This document shows positions 1-6,597 of a DNA stretch of 10,099 nt, piece after piece; within the stretch, counting starts at the first letter, position 1; every line of letters starts with the position of its first letter. The notes beneath the pieces were generated by a model. The model saw nothing but the letters and a program-made list of their open reading frames with translations. It had not been told where the DNA came from and made no database searches. This DNA is from Planctomycetota bacterium (GTDB taxonomy: Bacteria; Planctomycetota; Planctomycetia; Pirellulales; Thermoguttaceae): the NCBI GenBank assembly GCA_021784975.1, contig JAJYGU010000268.1:1-10099 (forward strand), written 5' to 3'. The position numbers and the translations under genes were made by a program.

Positions 1-2034
1 TTCCACGTCAGTGTCGAGGTCGCCCCGCTGGTGGAAATCGCCTTGGGGCAGGCGGCCCAGCACGTGGTCGCCCCGCGCTCGGAGTTGATAACTCGATTGC
101 TGGCCGAGGCCGGCCGTCTCAGCGGCCGGGTGGGATTCGTCTGGCTTGACGCGCCCGCTAACGACCTTGCTACCCGGCGCCCCTCCACCGCCGAGGCCAC
201 TCTGGAAGGGCAGCCCGGCGTTCTAGGACGGGCCGATCAGTTCGTGGAGACCCAGGTGCGGTTTGTCGCCCTTGCCCACCGGCTGTTGGGGCGGACCTGG
301 TTCGTCGAGCGGCTTTCCCAGGCAATCGAGCTGGCCCGCTCGGCGGGCCGCGGCTTGAGCTTTGTCACCCTTTCCGGAGAACTGCTGGAGCCGGACGGCA
401 CGCTGACCGTCGGGCCGCGGACCGCCGGCAGCGGGCTGATCTCGCGGCGCAGCCAGTTGCGCGGGCTGTTGGCCGAGCGAGAGCAAATTGCGGCCGCCAT
501 CGCCGAGGCCGAGCAAGCATGGGCGCAAATCGCCCGGCAGGTCGACGCACAGCAGCAATTAGTCGCCCAGCGGACCGCCGAGCAGCAGCGGCTGGCCGAC
601 GCCCTGGCCGACAATCGGGTGACCGTGAGTGCCAGCGAGGAGCGCCGCAGCCAACTGGATGGGCAGCGGACCCAGTTGGACGGCGAAGCGCAGGCTGCCG
701 CCGCCCAGCACGCCGCCGCGGTCAACCAGTTGGCCGCTACTGCCCGCAAGCGGCAGGAGCTCGACGGGGTGGTCCGGGAGATGGAGTCGCACCTGGCGCA
801 GTTGGCCGAGGGGATGGAAAGCCTGGAGCAACGCCGGCTGGCAGGCGATCGCGAAAGCACTGAGATCAAGGTGGAATTGGCCAAGTGCGAAGAGCAGTTG
901 CGCAACCTTCACGTTCGGCAGCGGCAATGCGAAGAGAGTCGCCAGGAACGCGACCGGGCTATCGCCGAAGCCCGTGGGCAGTTGTCCGATTGCGGCCGAC
1001 GGGCCGATGTCTCGCGGTGGAGCATCTTGCAGACCGAGTCCGAGATCGCCGAACTCTATTTGGGGCTGGAAACGTTCGCAGCCCAAATCGTCGGCCTGAT
1101 TCAACAGCGTGAGTCACTCCAAGCTCAGCGCAGCAGCCTGGTCTCCGAGATTCAGAAAGTCAGCATCCGGGCCCGCAGACTCGAAGAGAAACTGCACGCC
1201 GTCGAGATCAGCGCCAACGAGGTGCGGCACGATCGCGACAATCTGGCCAACCGGATGCGGGAGGATTACCATATCGAGCTGGCTGGGCTGGATCGTCAGA
1301 GCGACGGCCAGCCGCCCTGCGAACGGGAATCGGTGCAGCAGGAAATCGAGGATCTGCGGCACAAGCTCAACAATCTGGGCAACGTAAATCTCGAATCGCT
1401 CGCCGAGCTGGAACAACTGGAAACCCGACACCAGTCCCTTGCCAGCCAGTATCAAGACCTGGTGGCCGCCAAAAGCTCCTTGGAAAAGATCATCGATCAG
1501 ATCAATACCGACAGCCGCCGCCTGTTTTCCGAAGTGTTCGAAACGGTCCGCGGGCATTTCCAGACGCTCTTTCGCGACTTGTTCGGCGGCGGCCAGGCCG
1601 ATATCATTCTGGAAGAAAACGTGGATATCCTCGACAGCGGCATCGAGATTGTCGCTCGCCCGCCGGGCAAGGAGCCGCGGAGCATCTCCCTGCTCAGCGG
1701 CGGCGAAAAGACGCTGACCTGCGTGGCCCTCTTGCTGGCGATTTTTCGCAGCCGGCCCAGTCCGTTTTGCGTTCTCGATGAAGTCGATGCCGCCCTGGAC
1801 GAGGCCAACATCGACCGCTTCACCCAGGTGTTGCGAGGCTTCCTGACCTGGACGCAATTCATCATCATCACCCATTCCAAGAAGACCATGACCTGCGCGA
1901 ATACGATCTACGGGGTGACCATGCAGGAATCGGGGGTATCGAAGCAGGTCTCGGTTCGCTTCGAGGACGTCAGCGACGACGGCCAGATCCGCCCGGAAGC
2001 GATCACCGACCCGCAACGTACCCAGGCCGCCTGA
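1..2034 (+). CDS. smc: Chromosome segregation ATPase SMC, C-terminal part (5' end outside window)
   Basis: SMC dimers compact and help segregate the chromosome, usually with ScpA and ScpB. The frame is open from base 1, so the gene starts upstream; about 677 residues are visible and the N-terminal Walker A head is missing. The first ~140 residues resemble the end of the SMC hinge (VEVAPLVEIALGQAAQHVV near the left edge, GELLEPDGTLTVGPR near base 375-420). A long Gln/Glu/Arg/Ala-rich coiled coil follows to about base 1350, then the linker NLGNVNLESLAELE. The C-terminal ATPase head carries the ABC signature LSGGEK (1693-1710), Walker B FCVLDEVDAALDEAN (from 1765) and the switch histidine in IIITHSKKTM (His codon 1873). 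The ending YGVTMQESGVSKQVSVRF is typical of bacterial SMC. The spacing of hinge, coil and head fits full-length SMC, and RecN or SbcC is less likely given this C-terminal pattern. No scpA or scpB is next to it. Confidence 0.96.
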   Translation, partial: FHVSVEVAPLVEIALGQAAQHVVAPRSELITRLLAEAGRLSGRVGFVWLDAPANDLATRRPSTAEATLEGQPGVLGRADQFVETQVRFVALAHRLLGRTWFVERLSQAIELARSAGRGLSFVTLSGELLEPDGTLTVGPRTAGSGLISRRSQLRGLLAEREQIAAAIAEAEQAWAQIARQVDAQQQLVAQRTAEQQRLADALADNRVTVSASEERRSQLDGQRTQLDGEAQAAAAQHAAAVNQLAATARKRQELDGVVREMESHLAQLAEGMESLEQRRLAGDRESTEIKVELAKCEEQLRNLHVRQRQCEESRQERDRAIAEARGQLSDCGRRADVSRWSILQTESEIAELYLGLETFAAQIVGLIQQRESLQAQRSSLVSEIQKVSIRARRLEEKLHAVEISANEVRHDRDNLANRMREDYHIELAGLDRQSDGQPPCERESVQQEIEDLRHKLNNLGNVNLESLAELEQLETRHQSLASQYQDLVAAKSSLEKIIDQINTDSRRLFSEVFETVRGHFQTLFRDLFGGGQADIILEENVDILDSGIEIVARPPGKEPRSISLLSGGEKTLTCVALLLAIFRSRPSPFCVLDEVDAALDEANIDRFTQVLRGFLTWTQFIIITHSKKTMTCANTIYGVTMQESGVSKQVSVRFEDVSDDGQIRPEAITDPQRTQAA

Positions 2035-2119
2035 TCGCAAAAGGGGACTGGCTCCGTCGCACAGCTTGGGGGTTGCATGGCGACTGGGGTATCGCGACGG
2101 TGCCTGTCCCCTTTTGCGA
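2035..2119. repeat. 85-bp imperfect palindrome of the AAAAGGGGAC type
   Basis: The left arm (2035-2060) and right arm (2094-2119) are 26 bases each and pair at 24 of 26 positions around a 33-base loop. The core is AAAAGGGGAC on the left and GTCCCCTTTT on the right. The left arm starts at the base after the smc stop, and the right arm ends five bases before the dehydrogenase Shine-Dalgarno. The right arm's TTTT run could let the stem work as an smc terminator, although G and C bases follow it. From memory, related AAAAGGGGACAGGCACC motifs recur in planctomycete and deltaproteobacterial intergenic DNA, sometimes with REP-associated Y1 transposases; this was not checked. No transposase is present here. 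Confidence 0.8.
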
Positions 2120-2123
2120 GATC

Positions 2124-2130
2124 GAAGGAA
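2124..2130 (+). promoter_or_regulatory. Shine-Dalgarno site of the alcohol dehydrogenase gene
   Basis: GAAGGAA lies 10 bases before the ATG at 2141 and decides the start. The same frame is open upstream from a TTG at 2066, but those 25 codons run through the palindrome and give residues not expected in this family. Confidence 0.6.
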
Positions 2131-2140
2131 ACAAAAGCCA

Positions 2141-3313
2141 ATGCTCTCCTACGATTTCCTCGTCCCGCAACGGATCATCTTCGGCTGGGGCCGGCGGCGC
2201 GAGGTCGGCCGGCTGGGCCGAACGCTCGGCCGGCGGGCGTTCCTGGTGTGCGGCGCGCGGCGGGAGGCCATCGGCACGCGGCTCGACGAGATCCTCGCCG
2301 CCCTGAACGACGAAGGCATCGAGCCGCGGCCCGTCACCAGGCTGTCGCATGAACCTGAAGTGGCTGACGTCGACCGGCTGGCGGAGGAGCTGCGGCGGCA
2401 AGAGGCCGCCCAAGGCGACTTCTTGCTGGCCGTCGGCGGCGGGGCGGCCATCGACCTGGCCAAAGCCGCGGCCGCCATGGCGGTCAACCGCGAGAGTCCG
2501 ACCGTCAAGGACTATCTGGAGAACGTCGGCCGTGATCTGAAGATTGCCGAGCCGCCTCTGCCGGTGCTGGCCATGCCTTCCACTGCCGGCACGGGGGCCG
2601 AGGTCACCAAGAACGCGGTCATTTCATGCTACGATCCGCCCTTCAAGAAGAGCCTCCGCGACGATCGCCTGCTGCCGCGAATCGCCTTGGTCGATCCCGA
2701 GCTAACGGTGACCGCGCCGCCTAACGTAACCGCCGCCAGCGGCATGGACGCCATCACCCAGTTGATTGAAAGCTACGTGTCGCGGAAGGCCCAGCCGATC
2801 CCTCAAGCCCTGGCCCTCCAGGGCTTGACATACGCCGTCCCGGCCCTCGTAGAAGCCGTGGAAAACAGCCATTCGCAAGCCGCGCGGGAGGCGATGTCGC
2901 ACGCCGCCCTGCTGTCGGGCATCGCCTTGGCCAACTCGGGACTGGGCATGGCCCACGGGGTAGCCGCGGCCTTGGGCACTCACTGCCGCGTGCGGCACGG
3001 CGTGGCCTGCGCGGTGATGCTACCGGCAGCCATCCGGGCGAACATGGAATGTCGCCGGGCGGAGTTCGCCCGCCTCGGGCGCCATCTGTTCGACCGCAAC
3101 GCCGACACGACGAATGCCGCCGCCGAGGCGTTTCTGCGCGGCATCGAGCAGCTTTGTGATCGGGTGGGCGTGCCACGGAGACTTGCCCAAGTCGGCGTTG
3201 CCGCCGATCGGATTCCCGCCTTAGTAAAAAGCTCGCGGGGTTCGAGCATGAGCGGCAACCCGCGGGAGCTTTCCGACGAAGAACTGACGGCCATCCTCGA
3301 GGAACTGCTGTGA
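2141..3313 (+). CDS. Iron-containing alcohol dehydrogenase family protein
   Basis: This 390-aa protein belongs to the group III, Fe-type, NAD(P)-dependent alcohol dehydrogenases, which interconvert alcohols and aldehydes or ketones in the cytoplasm. The start MLSYDFLVPQRIIFGWG is family-like and has a Shine-Dalgarno site. An N-terminal nucleotide-binding domain holds AVGGGAAIDLAKA (residues 97-109) and PSTAGTGAEVT (146-156). The helical C-terminal domain holds the metal site: Asp203 in GMDAITQ, His272 in GMAHGV and His286 in VRHGVACAVMLP. The position that is normally the second ligand (His in GxDALTH) is Gln207. The ending SGNPRELSDEELTAIL matches the usual NPR-type C-terminus. Length is normal. 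The stop overlaps the start of the downstream PfkB-type kinase, so both are probably made together, possibly for sugar or short-chain aldehyde metabolism. Substrate is not readable; lactaldehyde reductase, propanediol dehydrogenase and related activities are all possible. Confidence 0.92.
   Translation: MLSYDFLVPQRIIFGWGRRREVGRLGRTLGRRAFLVCGARREAIGTRLDEILAALNDEGIEPRPVTRLSHEPEVADVDRLAEELRRQEAAQGDFLLAVGGGAAIDLAKAAAAMAVNRESPTVKDYLENVGRDLKIAEPPLPVLAMPSTAGTGAEVTKNAVISCYDPPFKKSLRDDRLLPRIALVDPELTVTAPPNVTAASGMDAITQLIESYVSRKAQPIPQALALQGLTYAVPALVEAVENSHSQAAREAMSHAALLSGIALANSGLGMAHGVAAALGTHCRVRHGVACAVMLPAAIRANMECRRAEFARLGRHLFDRNADTTNAAAEAFLRGIEQLCDRVGVPRRLAQVGVAADRIPALVKSSRGSSMSGNPRELSDEELTAILEELL
3299..3304 (+). 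promoter_or_regulatory. Shine-Dalgarno site of the PfkB-family kinase gene
   Basis: GAGGAA sits inside the last codons of the dehydrogenase gene, five bases before the GTG at 3310. It supports the GTG start and the GTGA stop/start overlap, and hence translational coupling of the two genes. Confidence 0.6.
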
Positions 3314-4245
3314 TTCTTGTCGCCGGATTGACGCCCGCTTGGCAGCAGGTCATGGTCTTCCACTCCTTCCGCTACGGCGAGGTGAATCGGGCCGCCAAGG
3401 TCCTCTGGATGGCGCAGGGGAAGGTCATCAATGTGGGCATCGGTGTGCACTGCCTCGGCGTTCCAAGCCTCACGCTGGCGCCGCTGGGCGGTCCGCCGCT
3501 AGCTGCGATCAACCGCGAGCTGAATGAGTTGGGCGTCCCGCGGCGGTGGATCGTCACCGAATCGGCCACTCGCGTTTGCACAACCCTGTTGGACCGCAGC
3601 CGCGGCGGGATCACGGAACTGGTCGAAAACGGCCGGGCACTGAAGGCCGACGAACTGGCCGAGTTCGTCCGCGTCTACGCCGAAGAGGCCGCGAAAGCCG
3701 ATCTGGCCGTCATCAGCGGCTCCTTGCCGGCCGGGACGCCCAGCGGCTTCTATCGCGAGCTGGTCGCTCGCACGCCTTGCCCGGCAGTGCTCGATTTTCG
3801 CGGCGAGGGGCTGTTGGCGACTTTGGATCTAAGGCCGCTCGTCGTCAAGCCGAATCGCGAAGAGCTTGCCCAGACCGTCGGACATCCGCTGGAGAGCGAT
3901 GAGCCACTGATCGCCGCCATGCGGTCGCTGAATCAGCAGGGAGCCCAGTGGGTGTTAATAACTCACGGCGCCGGCCCAATCTGGCTCACCAGCGCGACCA
4001 AGACTTATCGCGTGCAACCGCTACCGGCCGAAGAGATCGTCAACCCGATCGGCAGCGGCGACGCGATGGCGGCCGGGGTTGCCTGGGCAATCCATCAAGG
4101 CCGGGTTATGCCCGACGCCGTGCGTTTCGGCGTGGCCGCCGCCCACGAAAACCTCCGTCGCCTGGAGACCTGCCGACTTGATTCGGAGCGGGTGAAAGAG
4201 CAAGCCGGGCGAGTGCGAGTGGAGGAGATTGCATTTGGCATTTGA
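3310..4245 (+). CDS. PfkB-family carbohydrate kinase (phosphofructokinase/tagatose-6-phosphate kinase-like)
   Basis: This 311-aa ribokinase-fold enzyme transfers ATP phosphate to a sugar or sugar phosphate. The GTG start overlaps the dehydrogenase stop by four bases (GTGA), and the N-terminus MILVAGLTPAWQQVMVF resembles the MIxTVTLNPAxD opening of FruK/LacC-type enzymes. Landmarks are a diverged first glycine motif MAQGKVINVG (34-43; usually GGKGxNVA), ISGSLPAG (135-142), LVVKPNREEL (177-186) and the second PfkB signature NPIGSGDAMAAG (245-256) with catalytic base Asp251 and its anion-hole glycines. Length fits 1-phosphofructokinase and tagatose-6-phosphate kinase (about 310 aa). No fructose PTS genes, which normally go with fruK, are nearby, so the substrate is uncertain. 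Its partner is the Fe-type dehydrogenase upstream. The gene ends 7 bp from the stop of the convergent gene, with no obvious terminator between. Confidence 0.9.
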   Translation: MILVAGLTPAWQQVMVFHSFRYGEVNRAAKVLWMAQGKVINVGIGVHCLGVPSLTLAPLGGPPLAAINRELNELGVPRRWIVTESATRVCTTLLDRSRGGITELVENGRALKADELAEFVRVYAEEAAKADLAVISGSLPAGTPSGFYRELVARTPCPAVLDFRGEGLLATLDLRPLVVKPNREELAQTVGHPLESDEPLIAAMRSLNQQGAQWVLITHGAGPIWLTSATKTYRVQPLPAEEIVNPIGSGDAMAAGVAWAIHQGRVMPDAVRFGVAAAHENLRRLETCRLDSERVKEQAGRVRVEEIAFGI

Positions 4246-4252
4246 GTCATGT

Positions 4253-4915
4253 TCAGTGAGCGAACCGAAGAATGCAAAAACCCATAGCGTTGATCGCCAG
4301 CGCGGCCCATGCAAAGGGCGCGCGCGGCATCCGAGTTGCGATGGAGAAAACCGCGAACAAACAACCGAGGAGTGCGGACATCAGAGAAGGCACGGTGAGG
4401 CCGACAAGGATCAACCCCCATGTGTAGGGTATTGGTGTACCAGATGGGTAATGCCGTCGGATCGACGCATCAAGGGGAACGACAACCGCGAAAAACGTGA
4501 GCCATGCGCCAATCGACAGCACGAACGACTGTACTGAACCAATTGGCAATACCCTGCCACGCGTGGCCGCGGCAACCGAGGTGTCATGGGGGTACCATTC
4601 CCCTTCGTCGCCCTGCACTCTCGCGTCGAGGAGCCGAGCAATATCAATCATCTTTTCAAGAAGCGGCGGGTCGGGATTCTTGGTGTCGATGTTACCATAG
4701 CTCCAATTGAGCCAACCTCGGAGGCGCCCATGCTCTTCCTGGGCTGCCGGGTCGAGTGAACCGTGCTCCCAAATGGCAAAATGAGGACCATTCTGCGGAT
4801 CGAGACGCAATTCCGGGTCGCAGTTAATTATGTCGTGCCATTCGGACGGCGAGATTTCATGCCCCTCGTTCTCGCACCAGTTTTCGGCGCGGGTGATATG
4901 CAGGTCGTAGCCCAT
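4253..4915 (-). CDS. Unknown protein: soluble N-terminal domain plus three predicted membrane segments
   Basis: I cannot name this 220-aa protein. The start ATG (4913-4915) has a strong GGAGG seven bases upstream. Residues 1-110 form a soluble, acidic, Trp-rich domain opening MGYDLHITRAENWCENEG, with FAIWEHGS (46-53), a WLNWSYGNI segment (68-76), KNPDPPLLEKMIDIA (79-93) and VQGDEGEWY (100-108). From memory, bacterial hypothetical proteins share this opening and a similar VQGDDGE ending; no function is known to me. Three hydrophobic stretches follow at about 126-147, 165-193 and 200-217, separated by short Arg-containing loops, so the C-terminal half should be an inner-membrane anchor. The gene looks less GC-rich and codon-biased than its neighbours, suggesting an accessory or acquired gene. 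It is monocistronic, convergent with the kinase gene and has its own promoter candidate. No catalytic motif is recognised. Confidence 0.82.
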   Translation of the reverse strand: MGYDLHITRAENWCENEGHEISPSEWHDIINCDPELRLDPQNGPHFAIWEHGSLDPAAQEEHGRLRGWLNWSYGNIDTKNPDPPLLEKMIDIARLLDARVQGDEGEWYPHDTSVAAATRGRVLPIGSVQSFVLSIGAWLTFFAVVVPLDASIRRHYPSGTPIPYTWGLILVGLTVPSLMSALLGCLFAVFSIATRMPRAPFAWAALAINAMGFCILRFAH

Positions 4916-4922
4916 TTTCGAG

Positions 4923-4927
4923 CCTCC
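4923..4927 (-). promoter_or_regulatory. Shine-Dalgarno site of the unknown membrane protein gene
   Basis: On the minus strand GGAGG stands seven bases before the ATG at 4915. It is among the strongest ribosome binding sites in the window and supports this ORF as a real gene with this start. Confidence 0.7.
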
Positions 4928-4969
4928 GGTCGAGGTCGACTGGATTCAGCGACCAAACGCCTGACAGTC

Positions 4970-4998
4970 AGCATAGTGCGATCTGCGAATCACGCCAA
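4970..4998 (-). promoter_or_regulatory. Candidate sigma70-type promoter for the unknown membrane protein gene
   Basis: Read on the minus strand, TTGGCG (4998-4993) and TATGCT (4975-4970) are separated by exactly 17 bases. Each matches the -35 and -10 consensus at four of six positions. A start near 4962 would leave a leader of roughly 45-50 bases before the ATG at 4915. Planctomycete promoters are poorly defined, so this is tentative. Confidence 0.4.
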
Positions 4999-5080
4999 GT
5001 GGGATTTCACGCCGCGTTAATCGTAGCATAACGATCGCGCGTTCGGTACGATTCGTGCCCAGAGAGCCTAATGCCCCACA

Positions 5081-5114
5081 CCCTCACCCTAGCCCTCTCC
5101 CGGAGGGAGAGGGG
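5081..5114. repeat. Dispersed CCCTCACCCTAGCCCTCTCCC-type hairpin repeat overlapping the tsaE 3' end
   Basis: CCCTCTCCC (5093-5101) and GGGAGAGGG (5105-5113) form a perfect 9-bp stem with a three-base GGA loop, preceded by CCCTCACCCTAG. From memory this matches a repeat family scattered through many proteobacterial and planctomycete genomes. It encodes the last residues (SPLPPGEG) and the TAG stop (5089-5091) of the TsaE reading frame. The stem has no following T tract on the minus strand, so it is more likely a transcript-end stabiliser or a neutral insertion than an intrinsic terminator. Confidence 0.75.
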
Positions 5115-5592
5115 ACGGACATTCGCCTCCAAGCCTATGTCGCAGGCGTTCTACGGTCGCCACATGGCGGGCGCCGACGGCGCGGATTTCAAAGCGGCGG
5201 GATTCGGCACCGGTGACTGCGATGCGGATCTCGATCCGCTCCGGCGGCAGGCAAGGGGCCACGCGGTCAGCCCATTCAACGAGCACTAAGCCATCGCCCT
5301 CGAAATACTCCTCCGGCCCAAGGGCGCGGAACTCGTCGTCGTTGCGGAGGCGGTAGGCGTCGAGGTGATAGATGGTGCGGCGGCCGTGATACTCTTGCAC
5401 CAACACGAAGGTCGGGCTCACCACGTTACGGCGGTCGATGCCGGCCGCCTCGGCAATCGCCTGCACCAGCCGCGTCTTGCCGGCCCCAAGCGTGCCGCAT
5501 AGGGCCAGAGTCGTTCCGTCAGACAGCGTTTCAGCCAACGCCGCCCCAAGCCGGGCAGTATCCGATTCGTTGAGGGCGTCGAAGATGAGCAT
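5089..5592 (-). CDS. tsaE: tRNA threonylcarbamoyladenosine biosynthesis ATPase TsaE
   Basis: TsaE is the P-loop ATPase that works with TsaB and TsaD to place t6A at position 37 of ANN-decoding tRNAs in the cytoplasm. The 167-aa frame shows Walker A GTLGAGKT (33-40), the family segment VVSPTFVLVQEY (57-68), IYHLDAYRL (74-82) and LVLVEWADRV (102-111) with the conserved Glu-Trp. The ATG at 5592 is chosen over an upstream in-frame ATG at 5676: it gives a family-like start (MLIFDALNESDTARLG), lies one base after the thiL stop, and has GGGAG ten bases upstream within thiL. The final residues ECPSPLPPGEG and the TAG stop come from a dispersed hairpin repeat, so the original C-terminus may have been replaced or extended; all core motifs are upstream of it. 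It is probably the last gene of an htrA-thiL-tsaE transcript. Confidence 0.95.
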   Translation of the reverse strand: MLIFDALNESDTARLGAALAETLSDGTTLALCGTLGAGKTRLVQAIAEAAGIDRRNVVSPTFVLVQEYHGRRTIYHLDAYRLRNDDEFRALGPEEYFEGDGLVLVEWADRVAPCLPPERIEIRIAVTGAESRRFEIRAVGARHVATVERLRHRLGGECPSPLPPGEG

Positions 5593-5593
5593 C

Positions 5594-6514
5594 CTACTTG
5601 TGCTCCCAACCGCGCGGGTCCAGCCGACGGCGATCCCCCGCGGCGGTGCGAGCCCACAGGCCCGGTTCGGCCACAAATTGGCCGATCTCCGTGAGCCGCA
5701 CCGAAAGCGGCTGCTCGGCGAGCATCTGCTCGGCGTCCGCCGGAGGCACGGCCAGGATCAGCTCGAAATCTTCGCCGTCGCCCAAGGCATGGTCCAGCGG
5801 CGTGGAGCCGTCGGCGAGTTGTCCCGCCAATCGGCGGGCGTCGTCGGCCACCGGCACGGTATCGAGGTCGATCACCGCCCCGCAGTGGCTCTCTTCGGCA
5901 ACGTGGGCCAAATCGCACGACAGGCCGTCGCTCACGTCGATACCGGCGTGCAATTTGTAGCGGGCGTTCAGTTCGAGCGATTCCCAGACCCGCGGTTCGA
6001 AGTCCAGGTGGCGGCCGAGAATGCTGCCGCCAAACGCGCCGGTCACCAGGATGTGGTCACCGGGGCGTGCGCCACTGCGTTTGAGGGCTCCGCAATCCGT
6101 CACCTTTCCCAACAGAGTAATGTTGATCGCCAGCGGCCCGTCCCAGCAGTTGGTGTCTCCGCCGGCGACGGCCAGTCCATATTTTTCGGCCAGCGGCAAG
6201 AGCCCCTCGTACAATGCCACGGCCAATTCCTTGCCGCCTTGCCGGGGCAGAAGCAGCGCCACCACGCCGGCCAACGGCTTGGCGGCCATGGCGGCCAGGT
6301 CGCTCAAGTTGGCCGCCAATGCTTTGCGGCCCACGCGGCGGGGATCCACCCGGCTCAACTCGAAATCCACCTGGTCGCTCAACAGATCGGTGGTCACCAC
6401 GCAATCCCGCACTCCGTCCAGGTTGAGCACCGCGGCGTCGTCGCCCAGCCCCAGCCGGACCAGCGGATGGGGCGGCACGCGTCCCCGCAGCCAGGCGATT
6501 AGTTCAGCTTCCAT
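5594..6514 (-). CDS. thiL: Thiamine-monophosphate kinase ThiL
   Basis: ThiL phosphorylates thiamine monophosphate with ATP to make thiamine diphosphate, the last step of cofactor synthesis in the cytoplasm. The 306-aa frame carries LGLGDDAAVL (21-30), the metal- and nucleotide-binding GDD loop, TTDLLSDQVDFEL (41-53), GRKALAANLSDLAAMAAKP (62-80), VAGGDTN (116-122), GARPGDHILVTGAFGGS (148-164), AGIDVSDGLSCDLAHV (190-205) and LGDGEDFELI (244-253). This is the order expected of the PurM/ThiL superfamily. The usual VHF after the DxLxxx motif is VDF here (Asp50). The ATG at 6514 is chosen because the open frame extends 165 codons further upstream into unrelated sequence antisense-like to family expectation and overlapping htrA; its Shine-Dalgarno is weak. 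tsaE follows after one base; the htrA-like gene ends 83 bp upstream. Confidence 0.95.
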   Translation of the reverse strand: MEAELIAWLRGRVPPHPLVRLGLGDDAAVLNLDGVRDCVVTTDLLSDQVDFELSRVDPRRVGRKALAANLSDLAAMAAKPLAGVVALLLPRQGGKELAVALYEGLLPLAEKYGLAVAGGDTNCWDGPLAINITLLGKVTDCGALKRSGARPGDHILVTGAFGGSILGRHLDFEPRVWESLELNARYKLHAGIDVSDGLSCDLAHVAEESHCGAVIDLDTVPVADDARRLAGQLADGSTPLDHALGDGEDFELILAVPPADAEQMLAEQPLSVRLTEIGQFVAEPGLWARTAAGDRRRLDPRGWEHK

Positions 6515-6597
6515 ACCGCGCAGAATAGCACAGCCCGGGCCGAAAATCCATCCGCCAAGCTGTGACCGGGATGATCGCCAAACGTTGCCAAGAACGG

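Noticed and set aside
1114..2040. 308-codon minus-strand open frame opposite smc
   Set aside because: The plus strand encodes the diagnostic SMC head motifs over the same bases; the antisense product shows no known motif.
2066..2140. TTG at 2066 as the dehydrogenase start
   Set aside because: The added 25 residues are translated from the palindrome and lack family similarity, whereas the ATG at 2141 has a Shine-Dalgarno and a family-like N-terminus.
5989..6003. GGTTCGA motif suggesting a tRNA T-loop
   Set aside because: It lies within the thiL coding region, and no acceptor or anticodon stem pairing could be found around it; no tRNA was seen anywhere in the window.
5438..6502. 354-codon plus-strand open frame opposite thiL and tsaE
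   Set aside because: It runs across two well-supported minus-strand genes, and its composition (His, Gln, Gly-rich) is typical of an antisense shadow.
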